Shown here in pieces: positions 14,194-21,896 of a DNA stretch of 26,139 bases. A model generated the notes under the pieces. The model did not search any database. It was not told where the DNA came from and saw only the letters and a program-made list of their open reading frames with translations. Source of the stretch: an uncultured Clostridia bacterium (lineage in GTDB: Bacteria; Bacillota; Clostridia; Lachnospirales; Anaerotignaceae); assembly GCA_958420075.1 (NCBI GenBank), contig CATZIM010000004.1, positions 1 to 26,139 of the forward strand, written 5' to 3'. How positions within the stretch are numbered: the stretch's first letter is position 1; each line of letters begins with the position of its first letter. A program made the position numbers and the translations under genes.

Positions 14194-14211
14194 AAATCAC
14201 ATCTAACACCA

Positions 14212-14255
14212 AGGCACAGGGCTTTTCCCAAGAGGAAAGATCCTGTGCTTTTTTC
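14212..14255 (+). terminator. Terminator of xpt
   Basis: Outer stem GGCACAGG/CCTGTGC with inner CTTTTCC/GGAAAG, then six T (14249-14254). It begins 19 nt after the stop codon. Confidence 0.9.
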
Positions 14256-14597
14256 ATGGATTTCTCCCCTTTCTGTGCGCCCGCAAAAGACATTCGAAAT
14301 TTCTGCATATTTTGTTATATTATTGTATGTTCCCATTTCTCCTTTATGAAAGAATGTCAGTTTTTTCCATTTTTCTTCACACATCCCCCTTACAACATAA
14401 TATACAAAAAAATGTATGAAACCCCTGGTGATTTTTTCCATTTCTTTTTCCATTTACCCATTGAGAAACCATCTGCTTTTTGCTATGATGGAAGCGCATG
14501 TGCCCCTTTGATTGTCATGACCAAGAGACACTGGGAGCAGATGCATTTTTTATGTTTTTTTAATGGATTTATGTAAAAATTTAAGGGGGTTTTTTCT
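14256..14597 (+). other. Intergenic region before the SulP gene
   Basis: This 342-nt AT-rich gap contains one convincing promoter (14461-14489) and a roughly 100-nt leader ending in the AGGGGG ribosome site. I see no riboswitch core, hairpin with a T-run or supported small gene. Confidence 0.6.
14461..14489 (+). promoter_or_regulatory. Promoter of the SulP gene
   Basis: TTGAGA (14461-14466), a 17-nt spacer and TATGAT (14484-14489). The predicted start is near 14496. Confidence 0.7.
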
Positions 14598-16256
14598 ATG
14601 CTGCGAGGGTTCGCAGAAGATTTGAAGCACGAGTTTCGGGGATATAATTCCGCCGCACTGATGAAAGACCTGATGGCAGGTCTGACGGTTACCGCCGTTG
14701 CATTGCCGCTGGCACTGGCATTCGGTGTCAGTTCCGGTGCTGACGCCGCATCTGGTCTGATCACAGCCATCATCGCCGGTTTGGTCATGAGTTTGCTGGC
14801 AGGCGGATATTATCAGATCTCCGGGCCAACAGGGGCTATGGCAGCCATCCTGACTTCACTGGTTGCAGGCTATGGTCTGGACGGCGTATTCATTGCCACA
14901 CTGCTGGCTGGTATCCTGCTGCTTCTGGCGGGCATCCTCCGTCTTGGGAAACTGACCTCTTTCATACCTGCCCCCGTTATCACGGGCTTTACCTCCGGTA
15001 TTGCCATCGTCATTGCTTTGGGGCAGATCGATAACTTCTTCGGCACCCACAGCGAAGGCGCCTCCACCATTGCCAAACTGGCAAGCTACGGCACACTGGG
15101 CTTCCATCCCAATCTGACTTCCGTAGGCATTGGCCTCTTTGTGGTACTGTTCATGGTGTTCTTCCCGAAAAAATGGAACGCTGTGGTGCCCGCATCTCTG
15201 GTGAGCATCATTCTCACCACTGCGTTCTCCATTTTCGTTGGTTTGGATGTGCCCACCGTTGGCACCATCCCTCAGACTCTTTTCCCGGAAAAACGACTGC
15301 TCTTTTCCGCACTGGATTTGTCCACCGTTACAAACCTCATCATGCCTGCTTTCAGTATTGCCATTCTGGGCATGATTGAAAGTTTGCTCTGCGGTGCCAG
15401 CGCAGGCCAGATGACAGGCGTTCGACTGAAAAGCAATCAGGAACTCATCGCTCAGGGCGTGGGCAACATCCTGCTGCCTTTCTTCGGCGGTATCCCTGCC
15501 ACAGCAGCCATTGCCCGTACCAGCGTTGCCATCCGTTCCGGTGCAAAAACACGTCTGACTGGTATATTCCACGCCGTAGGGCTTTTGATCTCCATGTTCC
15601 TCTTGGCTCCTGTCATGAGCCAGATCCCCATGGCTGCCCTTGCCGGTGTGCTTATGGTCACCGCATGGCGCATGAACGAATGGAACTCCATCCTGTATAT
15701 GTTCTCCCATAAATTCAAAGGGGCTATGCTGGAATTTCTGGCTACCATGATTGCTACCATCGTATTTGATCTGACCATTGCCATTCTGGTAGGCGTTGTC
15801 ATCGGTCTGATTTTCCTGGTGTCCCGTCTGTCCTTCATCGAAATCAACTACGAAAAGGTAGACATGGAACGTCTTCGTGTGACAGATCCCGCCTTGCTGA
15901 ATCGTTACAATAACGCCATGGTGGCTTACATCACCGGTCCCATGATCTTCGCCAACACCCAGAATGTGGCAGATATCTCCACAAAAATCGGCGACTGCGA
16001 CACATTGCTGCTGTCCATGCGTGGTGTATCCAACATTGACATTTCCTGTGCCCAGACCCTCCGCACTCTCATCGGAAACCTGCGGATGAAAGGCGTAGAC
16101 GTGGTTCTCTGCGGTCTGCCTTCCCGTGCCATGGAAATGATGCGCAGAACAGACCTGGACGAATATGTGGGCAAAGAAAACTTCTACTGGAGTGTAGAAC
16201 GTGCCCTGCTGACAAACCGTCCTCTGCCTCCCTGCCGTCAGGATGAAAAAAACTGA
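14598..16256 (+). CDS. SulP family inorganic anion transporter with STAS domain
   Basis: Secondary transporter or channel for sulfate, bicarbonate or similar anions in the cytoplasmic membrane. The 552 residues begin with a short cytoplasmic helix, then the SulP membrane domain (about 25-410) with LMAGLTVTAVALPLALAFGV (helix 1), GYYQISGPTGAMAAIL (helix 3 region) and FGGIPATAAIARTSVAIRSGAKTRLTGI. A C-terminal STAS domain (about 435-540) follows, with VAYITGPMIFANTQ and LLLSMRGVSNIDISCAQTL, where the conserved Asp sits near the usual regulatory loop. Ribosome site AGGGGG is 10 nt before the ATG. It has its own promoter, and the terminator behind it is shared with the converging thioesterase gene. 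The anion cannot be decided; no sulfate assimilation or carbonic anhydrase gene is near. Confidence 0.93.
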   Translation: MLRGFAEDLKHEFRGYNSAALMKDLMAGLTVTAVALPLALAFGVSSGADAASGLITAIIAGLVMSLLAGGYYQISGPTGAMAAILTSLVAGYGLDGVFIATLLAGILLLLAGILRLGKLTSFIPAPVITGFTSGIAIVIALGQIDNFFGTHSEGASTIAKLASYGTLGFHPNLTSVGIGLFVVLFMVFFPKKWNAVVPASLVSIILTTAFSIFVGLDVPTVGTIPQTLFPEKRLLFSALDLSTVTNLIMPAFSIAILGMIESLLCGASAGQMTGVRLKSNQELIAQGVGNILLPFFGGIPATAAIARTSVAIRSGAKTRLTGIFHAVGLLISMFLLAPVMSQIPMAALAGVLMVTAWRMNEWNSILYMFSHKFKGAMLEFLATMIATIVFDLTIAILVGVVIGLIFLVSRLSFIEINYEKVDMERLRVTDPALLNRYNNAMVAYITGPMIFANTQNVADISTKIGDCDTLLLSMRGVSNIDISCAQTLRTLIGNLRMKGVDVVLCGLPSRAMEMMRRTDLDEYVGKENFYWSVERALLTNRPLPPCRQDEKN

Positions 16257-16286
16257 TTCCTTTTAGGGAATACCTTCATACAAAAC

Positions 16287-16332
16287 AAAAAAGGCTGAAA
16301 TCCTTACCATACCAAGGATTCCAGCCTTTTTT
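16287..16332. terminator. Bidirectional terminator between SulP and thioesterase genes
   Basis: A 19-bp stem (16287-16305 with 16314-16332) with A-run and T-run arms and an 8-nt loop, shared by two convergent genes. Its stem core recurs at 2364-2406. Confidence 0.92.
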
Positions 16333-16333
16333 C

Positions 16334-16765
16334 TTATGCTTTTTCCGCTTCATATTCCGCTACGCAGTTTTTCAGGATTTCATCCAGTTCCTGCCACTTC
16401 TGTTTCAGCCGCAGGGGTTTGCCTGTCTGGTCTAAAAAGCAATGCTCGGAAATGCCTGTAAACAGCACCTGTTCACTTCCTGCCAGTTTCATTTCGTATG
16501 CCAGATGCATCATCATGCCGTTGTATTTCTGCACCTTTACGGTAATTTCCAGCACATCGGCAAATGTGCAGCTTTTCTTGTACCGTCCATGTACCCCTAC
16601 CACAGGGGAAACAATGCCCTCCGCTTCCAGACGGTCAAAACCCCAGCCGATTTTCTCCAGAAAATCCACACGGGCTTCTTCCATCCAGCGGATGTAATTG
16701 GAATGGTGGGCAATGCCCATTTTGTCTGTTTCGTAATACTGTACTTTATGCAAATATGGTTCCAT
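16334..16765 (-). CDS. Acyl-CoA thioesterase, 4HBT/YbgC type
   Basis: Hot-dog-fold thioesterase that hydrolyses acyl-CoA or related thioesters in the cytoplasm. The 143 residues start with the family hallmark VQYYETDKMGIAHHSNYIRWMEEARVDFLEKIG, in which the Asp of ETD is the usual catalytic residue and HHSNY follows. The later part (VHGRYKKSCTFADVLEITVKV and the FTGISEHCFLDQTGKP strand) completes a single hot-dog unit. GAAGG lies 6 nt before the ATG. It stands alone between a shared terminator and the divergent antiporter gene. The acyl substrate is not predictable. Confidence 0.92.
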   Translation of the reverse strand: MEPYLHKVQYYETDKMGIAHHSNYIRWMEEARVDFLEKIGWGFDRLEAEGIVSPVVGVHGRYKKSCTFADVLEITVKVQKYNGMMMHLAYEMKLAGSEQVLFTGISEHCFLDQTGKPLRLKQKWQELDEILKNCVAEYEAEKA

Positions 16766-16884
16766 ATGTCGCCTTCTTTCTTCAAATGGTTTCTTTTTTT
16801 GTATTCGCCGCCGAAGCTCCTATTCCTTCCCGCCTCTGCATGTTGACATAATTTTTCCAGAAAAAGCTTCCTTGCTTTGCCAAA

Positions 16885-16914
16885 ATTTTACAAATCTGAA
16901 AAAATCGTTGCCAA
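16885..16914 (-). promoter_or_regulatory. Candidate promoter of the thioesterase gene
   Basis: TTGGCA (16914-16909), an 18-nt spacer and TAAAAT (16890-16885) on the minus strand. A plus-strand TATAAT at 16938-16943 may serve the divergent antiporter gene but has no clear -35. Confidence 0.4.
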
Positions 16915-16985
16915 AACATGCCGTCTCCCACTAAACTTATAATAGAAACTTATGCCGCCGGCAGGCAGAACAGGAGGAATGTCTA

Positions 16986-18575
16986 TTGAACGAAATTTTA
17001 TTGCTGGCAGGCATTGTCATCATTATCTGCATTCTGGTGCATCGTCTGACCTTTCGCCTGGGGGTACCGTCCCTGCTGGCGTTTCTGGCTCTTGGCATGT
17101 GCTTCGGTGTCGATGGCATACTGCATATTCCCTTTGATAATTACCGTCTTTCTGAAGTCATCTGTTCCATCAGTCTGATCTTCATCATGTTTTACGGCGG
17201 CTTCGGCACCAACTTTGAAGAAGCCCGTTCCGTTGCCGTCAAATCCACACTGCTTTCCACCCTTGGGGTACTGTTCACTGCCGGACTGGTAGGTGTCTTT
17301 GCCCATTTTGTCCTGCATCTTCCCTGGGCAGAAAGCATGCTCATCGGCTCTGTGATCTCATCCACAGATGCCGCTTCCGTATTCAGCATTCTCCGTTCCA
17401 AAAAGCTGAACTTGAAAGACCACACCGCTTCCATGCTGGAAATGGAGTCCGGTTCCAATGACCCCATGTCCTATATGCTGACCCTGCTGTGGATCACCAT
17501 ACTGACAGGGGATCAGGTATCTGTGCCTCTGCTGGTGCTGCGTCAGCTTGCCATTGGCGGCATTCTGGGTCTGCTGTTGGGCAAAGGCGCTATTTTTGTA
17601 CTGAACCGCTGCAATTTCTATATCGACCAGGGGAATACCATATTCCTTCTGGCTGTTTCCGCTCTGGCTTACGCCCTGCCTTCCGCTTTGGGCGGCAATG
17701 GGTATCTGAGCGTATATCTTTGCGGCATTGTCATGGGGAACTCCTATCTGCCCCATAAGCGCGATCTGGTGCTGACATTCGACGTATTGACAGGCATTGC
17801 CCAAATGGTCATCTTCTTCCTGTTGGGACTGCTGGTGACGCCTTCTCAGCTGCCTGCCGTATTCCTGCCCTCTTTGCTTATCATGGCGTTTTTGACCCTT
17901 GTGGCAAGACCCCTTTCCGTAACTGCGGTACTGGCGCCCTTCCGTTCTTCCAAAGAACAGATTGGCTTGGTTTCCTGGTCTGGGCTGCGAGGAGCCGCTT
18001 CCATCGTGTTTGCCATTCAGGCAGTCCTCAGCGGTGCGCCTATGGAATACAATCTGTTCAACCTGGTGTTCTGCATTGTTCTCCTTTCCATCTCTCTGCA
18101 AGGCACTTTGCTGGCACCCATGGCACATAAACTGAACATGATCGACGAGAAAGCCGATGTCCGCCGCACCTTCAATGACTATCAGGCAGAAAGTGACATC
18201 ACCTTTTCCAAGATTTCCATAGGCCCCACACATCCATGGGTAGGCCATCCCCTGCGGGATATCCCTCTGCCGCCGGAATTGCTGGTGACGCTGATCCTGC
18301 GAAACGGTGTTTCTCTGGTGCCTAATGGCTCCACTGTCCTGCTGGCAGGAGACCTGCTGGTTCTGGCAGGGCATGAATTCGAAGATCGGGAAAACCTGAC
18401 TCTCTACGAAGTTTCCATTGACAAGACCCATAAATGGAAAGGCAAATCCCTGCGGGAACTGTCCCTGCCCAAAGGCACCCTCATCGTCATGATACAAAAT
18501 GAAAACGGCACCGTTATTCCCGACGGCAACACCGTCATTCATGGGGAAGATACCCTGGTCATTGCCAGATTCTGA
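16986..18575 (+). CDS. Potassium/proton antiporter, CPA1 (NhaP2-like) with two TrkA-C domains
   Basis: Membrane exchanger expected to expel K+ (or Na+) for protons. The first about 385 residues form a Na_H_Exchanger domain with about 12 helices and the conserved ISSTDAASVFSIL and EMESGSNDPMSYML (helix 5 Asp) motifs. The cytoplasmic tail has two consecutive TrkA-C (RCK_C-like) units, about 400-462 (THPWVGHPLRDIPLPPELLV) and about 467-529 (THKWKGKSLRELSLPKGTLI), which normally bind regulatory nucleotides. The start is TTG at 16986: AGGAGG lies exactly 8 nt upstream, and the only nearby ATG (16980) is out of frame. It is a single-gene unit ended by the hairpin at 18580-18614. Confidence 0.9.
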   Translation: MNEILLLAGIVIIICILVHRLTFRLGVPSLLAFLALGMCFGVDGILHIPFDNYRLSEVICSISLIFIMFYGGFGTNFEEARSVAVKSTLLSTLGVLFTAGLVGVFAHFVLHLPWAESMLIGSVISSTDAASVFSILRSKKLNLKDHTASMLEMESGSNDPMSYMLTLLWITILTGDQVSVPLLVLRQLAIGGILGLLLGKGAIFVLNRCNFYIDQGNTIFLLAVSALAYALPSALGGNGYLSVYLCGIVMGNSYLPHKRDLVLTFDVLTGIAQMVIFFLLGLLVTPSQLPAVFLPSLLIMAFLTLVARPLSVTAVLAPFRSSKEQIGLVSWSGLRGAASIVFAIQAVLSGAPMEYNLFNLVFCIVLLSISLQGTLLAPMAHKLNMIDEKADVRRTFNDYQAESDITFSKISIGPTHPWVGHPLRDIPLPPELLVTLILRNGVSLVPNGSTVLLAGDLLVLAGHEFEDRENLTLYEVSIDKTHKWKGKSLRELSLPKGTLIVMIQNENGTVIPDGNTVIHGEDTLVIARF

Positions 18576-18579
18576 TACC

Positions 18580-18614
18580 AAAAAAGCTGATTCTCAAAAA
18601 GAATCAGCTTTTTT
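18580..18614. terminator. Bidirectional terminator between antiporter and CDF genes
   Basis: A 13-bp stem, AAAAAGCTGATTC (18581-18593) with GAATCAGCTTTTT (18601-18613), has a 7-nt loop and A and T arms. It serves both converging genes. Confidence 0.92.
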
Positions 18615-18622
18615 CATTTATC

Positions 18623-19555
18623 TTATTTCTGTTCCGGAACCAATTCGCAAACGCAGTAATCCCATTTTTCACACAGATGTTTCTGCGCCTCCTTGGATGC
18701 CTGTCGCATACAATCCAGAGAAAGCACATCCCCTTCCATATGGAAATACACAGAAACCCACATTCTGCGTCCCGTGCGGGTCACATCGTAAAACACAGGC
18801 TCAAATCCATATGCCTGCAAAAGAGGTTCACAAATCTCTTTGACCTGCTCCAATATTTTTTCATCAGGCGCAAAAAGGAAAATATCTTTCACAGCGCCAA
18901 AAAACATTTTAGCAGCCCCCGGCAGTGCGAAGGCCACCACCAGCAATGCCACCACCTGGTCTACATAGGGTGCCATCCATGCAAGACTGGTATCTTTCAG
19001 TACCTTTGCACCAAAGAATGCCGCTGCCATACCCATGCTGTAAAGGACATCCAGCCGCCATGCCATCCATTCTGTCTGCAATATGGGAGAAGCCACTTTT
19101 CTGGCACCCACATACATGACACCCAGAATACAAAGGCTCACCAGCCCCAGCAGCAGCTGGAACATGGATACTGCCTCATACGCCACATGAGCGCCGCCGG
19201 AAAGCATGGTCTGGATAACATTCACTGTCAATCCTGCCATGACAGAAAGCATCATGGCAGACTTCACTGCTGTAAATACCGATTCCACCTGGGCATAGCC
19301 GAAGGGATATTTCTCTGAAATCGGTCTGTAAAAAAGAGGTGTCAAGCAGACGGCCGCTGCCATCATGAGCATTTCCGCCCCGTCATAGGCGGCATCCATG
19401 AGCACCGACTGGGAATGGCTGGCAAAGGCAAACAACAGTTCCGCCGCCACAAAACACACGTCGGCAAAGACAGAGAGCTGCAAAATCCGTTTTTCCGTCT
19501 GCAATTCTTGATTTCTCGACCTTTTGGGCATCACTGCCCCTTGGGTTTGTTCCAT
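18623..19555 (-). CDS. Cation diffusion facilitator family transporter
   Basis: Six-helix metal/H+ antiporter of the CDF family, expected to export divalent cations. The roughly 310 residues have a hydrophilic N-terminus (about 1-22), a membrane domain (about 25-205) with LMDAAYDGAEML in helix 2 and the family mark YPFGYAQVE in the following loop, and a cytoplasmic C-terminal domain (about 215-310). The transport site looks unusual: helix 2 gives DxxxD, and helix 5 (EWMAWRLDVLYS) has the Asp but Ala where zinc-type CDFs have His or Asp four residues before. The start at 19555 has AGGAG 9 nt upstream; an ATG at 19561 is only 3 nt from it. The leader is structured. The metal is not predictable. 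Confidence 0.85.
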   Translation of the reverse strand: MEQTQGAVMPKRSRNQELQTEKRILQLSVFADVCFVAAELLFAFASHSQSVLMDAAYDGAEMLMMAAAVCLTPLFYRPISEKYPFGYAQVESVFTAVKSAMMLSVMAGLTVNVIQTMLSGGAHVAYEAVSMFQLLLGLVSLCILGVMYVGARKVASPILQTEWMAWRLDVLYSMGMAAAFFGAKVLKDTSLAWMAPYVDQVVALLVVAFALPGAAKMFFGAVKDIFLFAPDEKILEQVKEICEPLLQAYGFEPVFYDVTRTGRRMWVSVYFHMEGDVLSLDCMRQASKEAQKHLCEKWDYCVCELVPEQK

Positions 19556-19591
19556 TTTCATTCACTCCTTGTAAAGACGCTTGCTGTTTTT

Positions 19592-19656
19592 GAAAACCAT
19601 CACCGTCCCATCTGCGGCAGACTGCTGCCCCCGTGATGTTCTTCCAAATGGTTTTC
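19592..19656 (-). promoter_or_regulatory. Structured leader before the CDF gene, unassigned
   Basis: On the minus strand a perfect 9-bp helix, GAAAACCAT (19656-19648) with ATGGTTTTC (19600-19592), encloses a GGCAG/CTGCC hairpin (19629-19616) and GGGACGG. A second helix, CATCAC (19638-19633) with GTGATG (19603-19598), uses the same 3' bases, so the two exclude each other. I could not match it to the NiCo, yybP-ykoY or M-box riboswitches by eye. Confidence 0.5.
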
Positions 19657-19736
19657 TCTCGCTTTTTTGCGGCTAAGGAAGATATATTATTGTCCCAAAC
19701 CCCTTTCTTTTGACCTTTCCTTCTGATTTATCATAT

Positions 19737-19770
19737 AAAAAAAGAGAGAATATGGATTCTCTCTTTTTTC
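19737..19770. terminator. Terminator of the efp operon
   Basis: A perfect 9-bp stem, AGAGAGAAT (19743-19751) with ATTCTCTCT (19756-19764), has a 4-nt loop. On the minus strand it is followed by seven T. Confidence 0.9.
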
Positions 19771-19777
19771 GTCGCAT

Positions 19778-20125
19778 TTAAAACTTTAATTCATCGATAT
19801 CCATAGTGCCCATGGGAATGCTGTTGCCGCAAGCGGGACAGGCAATTTCCTTCTGGGTTTCCATGGTTTCCTCATCCACGTCGATTTCCTCTCCGCAGTT
19901 GGGGCAGATGAAGGAATAGAAGTATACGGGTTCTTCCGTTTCTTCTTCATCCAGTTCCATTTCTTCCAGTTCTTCATCGTCCAGGAAGGTTTCCAGCATA
20001 AATGCCATATCCTCCAGAATATCCATGATGCCGTGGAAAATCTTGCCTTCTTTGGTATCGGGATCAAACCCGCTGCCGTCGCAAAGCCCTCTTAGATATG
20101 TGATTTTCTTATCGAAATATTCCAT
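19778..20125 (-). CDS. CD1247-type zinc-ribbon protein
   Basis: A 115-residue acidic protein. The first 50 residues (MEYFDKKITYLRGLCDG, then TKEGKIFHGIMDILEDMA) resemble the N-terminal domain family named after C. difficile CD1247. A Glu/Asp-rich linker (about 50-65) and a zinc ribbon with CPNCG and CPACG (about 74-102) follow. Its function is unknown. GGAGG lies 9 nt before the ATG. It follows efp by 36 nt with no terminator between and ends at a strong terminator, so it is co-transcribed with efp. I infer a link to translation from this position only. Confidence 0.82.
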   Translation of the reverse strand: MEYFDKKITYLRGLCDGSGFDPDTKEGKIFHGIMDILEDMAFMLETFLDDEELEEMELDEEETEEPVYFYSFICPNCGEEIDVDEETMETQKEIACPACGNSIPMGTMDIDELKF

Positions 20126-20161
20126 TTATCACTGCCTCCTTCCGAAAGATTGGAAAAAAGA

Positions 20162-20725
20162 TTAGTTGTTAACTCTGCTCAGGTATTCGCCTGTACGAGT
20201 GTCGATTTTGATGATTTCGCCCTGGTTGATGAACAGAGGTACCTGAACGGATGCGCCTGTTTCAACGATAGCGGGTTTTGTAGCGCCCTGTGCTGTGTTG
20301 CCTGCGAAACCAGGTTCTGTGTCTGTGATTTCCAGTTCAACGAACAGAGGGGGTTCGATACCGAATACGTTGCCGTCATGAGCCAGCAGTTTTACGTTTT
20401 CGTTTTCTTTTACGAATTTCAGGGAATCGCCAACGTCTTCAGCGTTCAGAGCGATCTGGTCGAATGTTTCGTTGTTCATGAAGTGATACAGTTCACCGTC
20501 ATTATACAGGTACTGCATATCCATTCTGTCGATGTGTGCTTTGGACATTTTTTCAGTAGGACGGAATGTTTTTTCCACTACTGCACCTGTTTTGATGTTT
20601 TTCAGTCTTGTACGAACGAAAGCCGCACCTTTACCGGGTTTTACATGCTGGAATTCCAGTACGCTGTAAATTTCGCCTTCGTATTCCATGGTTACGCCGT
20701 TTCTAAGTTCACCTGCAGAAATCAT
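20162..20725 (-). CDS. efp: Translation elongation factor P
   Basis: Binds between the P and E sites of ribosomes stalled at consecutive prolines and restores peptide bond formation. The 187 residues have the normal three-domain layout: the KOW-like domain 1 (1-63) with [17 protein letters not shown], then two OB domains, the last carrying the EF-P signature near [20 protein letters not shown]. Lys32 at the loop tip is the residue modified in Bacillus (5-aminopentanol). No yfcM, epmA or rhamnosyl-transfer gene is in view. AGGAGG is 8-9 nt before the ATG. First gene of an operon with the CD1247-type protein. Confidence 0.97.
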   Translation of the reverse strand: MISAGELRNGVTMEYEGEIYSVLEFQHVKPGKGAAFVRTRLKNIKTGAVVEKTFRPTEKMSKAHIDRMDMQYLYNDGELYHFMNNETFDQIALNAEDVGDSLKFVKENENVKLLAHDGNVFGIEPPLFVELEITDTEPGFAGNTAQGATKPAIVETGASVQVPLFINQGEIIKIDTRTGEYLSRVNN

Positions 20726-20754
20726 GTTTCATTTCCTCCTCAAATTTCATCTTA

Positions 20755-20790
20755 CGGGAAAAAATTCCCGCTGCTTTTAAAAATTATACT
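20755..20790 (-). promoter_or_regulatory. efp -10 element and leader hairpin
   Basis: A TATAAT (minus strand, near 20790-20785) lacks a clear -35. It is followed by a perfect 6-bp hairpin, CGGGAA/TTCCCG (about 20755-20771), close to the predicted start and about 30 nt before the efp ATG. Confidence 0.5.
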
Positions 20791-20886
20791 ATATTTCTTA
20801 TTCTAAAAATAAGCATATCCTTTTATATTTTAATGGAAAATCATTGATTTTTCAATACATAATCTGAAAAAAACCATCTTTTTGGC

Positions 20887-21396
20887 TCAGATCATGCCAT
20901 TTCTCTTGAAATAAACCTGCATGACTTTCCGCTCCGCACCACGTTTTACCTTTGTGATGAGCTGGTCACGGTCGCAGATGGGCGCTGTCATGATGCAGTA
21001 CAGACCGCCTCTGTGGCCGCACCACATATCTGTAAAGACCTGATCGCCTACCATAGCCGCTTCCTGAGGCACCAGACCCAGTCGTTTCAAGGCCTGCTTC
21101 ATTTTTCTTGGATTAGGCTTGCCTGCTTTGTGGATGGCAAGGGCTTTCAGGGGCTTATTGAAGCGATGCACCCGTTCTTTGTTGTTGTTGGACAGGATGC
21201 ACAGACGGAAACCCATTTCCTGCAGCTGGGCAAAAAAGTCAATGAGTTTTTCGTCGGGGTCTGCCACATCAAAGGGCGCCACCGTGTTGTCAATGTCAAA
21301 TACTAGTCCCCGTATGCCCATTTCCTTCAGCTCCGCCAAAGGCAGGTCATAAATGGACTGAATGTACAAATCAGGGAAAAAACGTTCCAGTATCAT
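20887..21396 (-). CDS. yqeG: YqeG family HAD phosphatase
   Basis: HAD-superfamily (subfamily IIIA) phosphatase of 169 residues, conserved in Firmicutes. Motifs seen: FDIDNTV (motif I, nucleophile Asp at about 34), ILSNNNKERV (motif II), AGKPNPRKMKQAL with the motif III Lys, and MVGDQVFTDMWCG (motif IV). The N-terminus LERFFPDLYIQSIYDLP is characteristic of YqeG. In Bacillus yqeG lies with the GTPase yqeH; that gene is not here. The ATG is 9 nt after the stop of the NifX-like gene, and the preceding stop codon runs into the ribosome site (TAAGGAGG), so the pair is tightly coupled. The substrate is unknown. Confidence 0.94.
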   Translation of the reverse strand: MILERFFPDLYIQSIYDLPLAELKEMGIRGLVFDIDNTVAPFDVADPDEKLIDFFAQLQEMGFRLCILSNNNKERVHRFNKPLKALAIHKAGKPNPRKMKQALKRLGLVPQEAAMVGDQVFTDMWCGHRGGLYCIMTAPICDRDQLITKVKRGAERKVMQVYFKRNGMI

Positions 21397-21405
21397 ATTG
21401 CCTCC

Positions 21406-21753
21406 TTATATCCTCTCGTCCAGTTCCATACGCAGCAAAGCGTTTTCCTCCACCGTTCCCAGCTGCTCCCCGCTGAGATAACGGATCATGGCTTCGTCTG
21501 CGTTTCCCGTCACGCCGTAAATCAGTTCAATGCGCTTGGTGCGGAGCAGGGTTCTGCCTGCCGAACGGATATTGGCGCAGAGCACCACATTGATGTCCTG
21601 TTCCGTGAGAAACTCCGCAATGGTCTTATCCCCCAAGGGCACCACTTCTTTTGCCTTCACCAGTTCGATTTCCACATCATAGACTGTAAATTCTTTCGTT
21701 TCGCTGTACCGGAGAAAAATCTCCCCGTCCTTTGTGGGAATGGCAACCCGCAT
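21406..21753 (-). CDS. NifX/NifB-associated-type (dinitrogenase Fe-Mo cofactor domain) protein
   Basis: A 115-residue single-domain protein beginning MRVAIPTKDGEIF, with FTVYDVEIE, PLGDKTIAEFLTEQDINVVLCANI and a Gly-rich central region. This is the pattern of the NifX/NifB C-terminal/MTH1175-like fold (PF02579). No nif genes are near, so a nitrogenase role is unlikely; small stand-alone members are common in anaerobes and may carry metal clusters. The start at 21753 has GGAAGG 8 nt upstream; a GTG at 21762 overlaps that site. First gene of an operon with yqeG, from a strong promoter. Confidence 0.7.
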   Translation of the reverse strand: MRVAIPTKDGEIFLRYSETKEFTVYDVEIELVKAKEVVPLGDKTIAEFLTEQDINVVLCANIRSAGRTLLRTKRIELIYGVTGNADEAMIRYLSGEQLGTVEENALLRMELDERI

Positions 21754-21779
21754 GGCCCACACCTTCCTTTCTTTGTCCT

Positions 21780-21808
21780 ATTGTATCCATCCTTTGGGGG
21801 CGTGTCAA
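21780..21808 (-). promoter_or_regulatory. Promoter of the NifX-like gene and yqeG
   Basis: Perfect TTGACA (21808-21803), a 17-nt spacer and TACAAT (21785-21780) on the minus strand. Confidence 0.9.
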
Positions 21809-21826
21809 ATTTTCCCGTAATTTTTT

Positions 21827-21855
21827 TTGCGTATTTCACCGAAAAAGGGTAAAAT
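21827..21855 (+). promoter_or_regulatory. Promoter of the aminopeptidase gene
   Basis: TTGCGT (21827-21832), a 17-nt spacer and TAAAAT (21850-21855). It lies back to back with the minus-strand promoter 20 nt away. Confidence 0.7.
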
Positions 21856-21896
21856 AGGAACGAATACAGAAGGTTACATCGAAAGGAGATTGAAAT

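Noticed and set aside
17358..18581. 407-codon antisense open frame in the antiporter gene
   Set aside because: His/Gln-rich shadow without initiation signals.
19592..19656. Assignment of the CDF leader as a NiCo (czcD) riboswitch
   Set aside because: The gene context fits, but there are too few helices for the four-way junction and the core does not align by eye; left unassigned.
21406..21753. Nitrogen fixation role for the NifX-like protein
   Set aside because: No other nif gene is visible, and stand-alone NifX-like domains are widespread in anaerobes.
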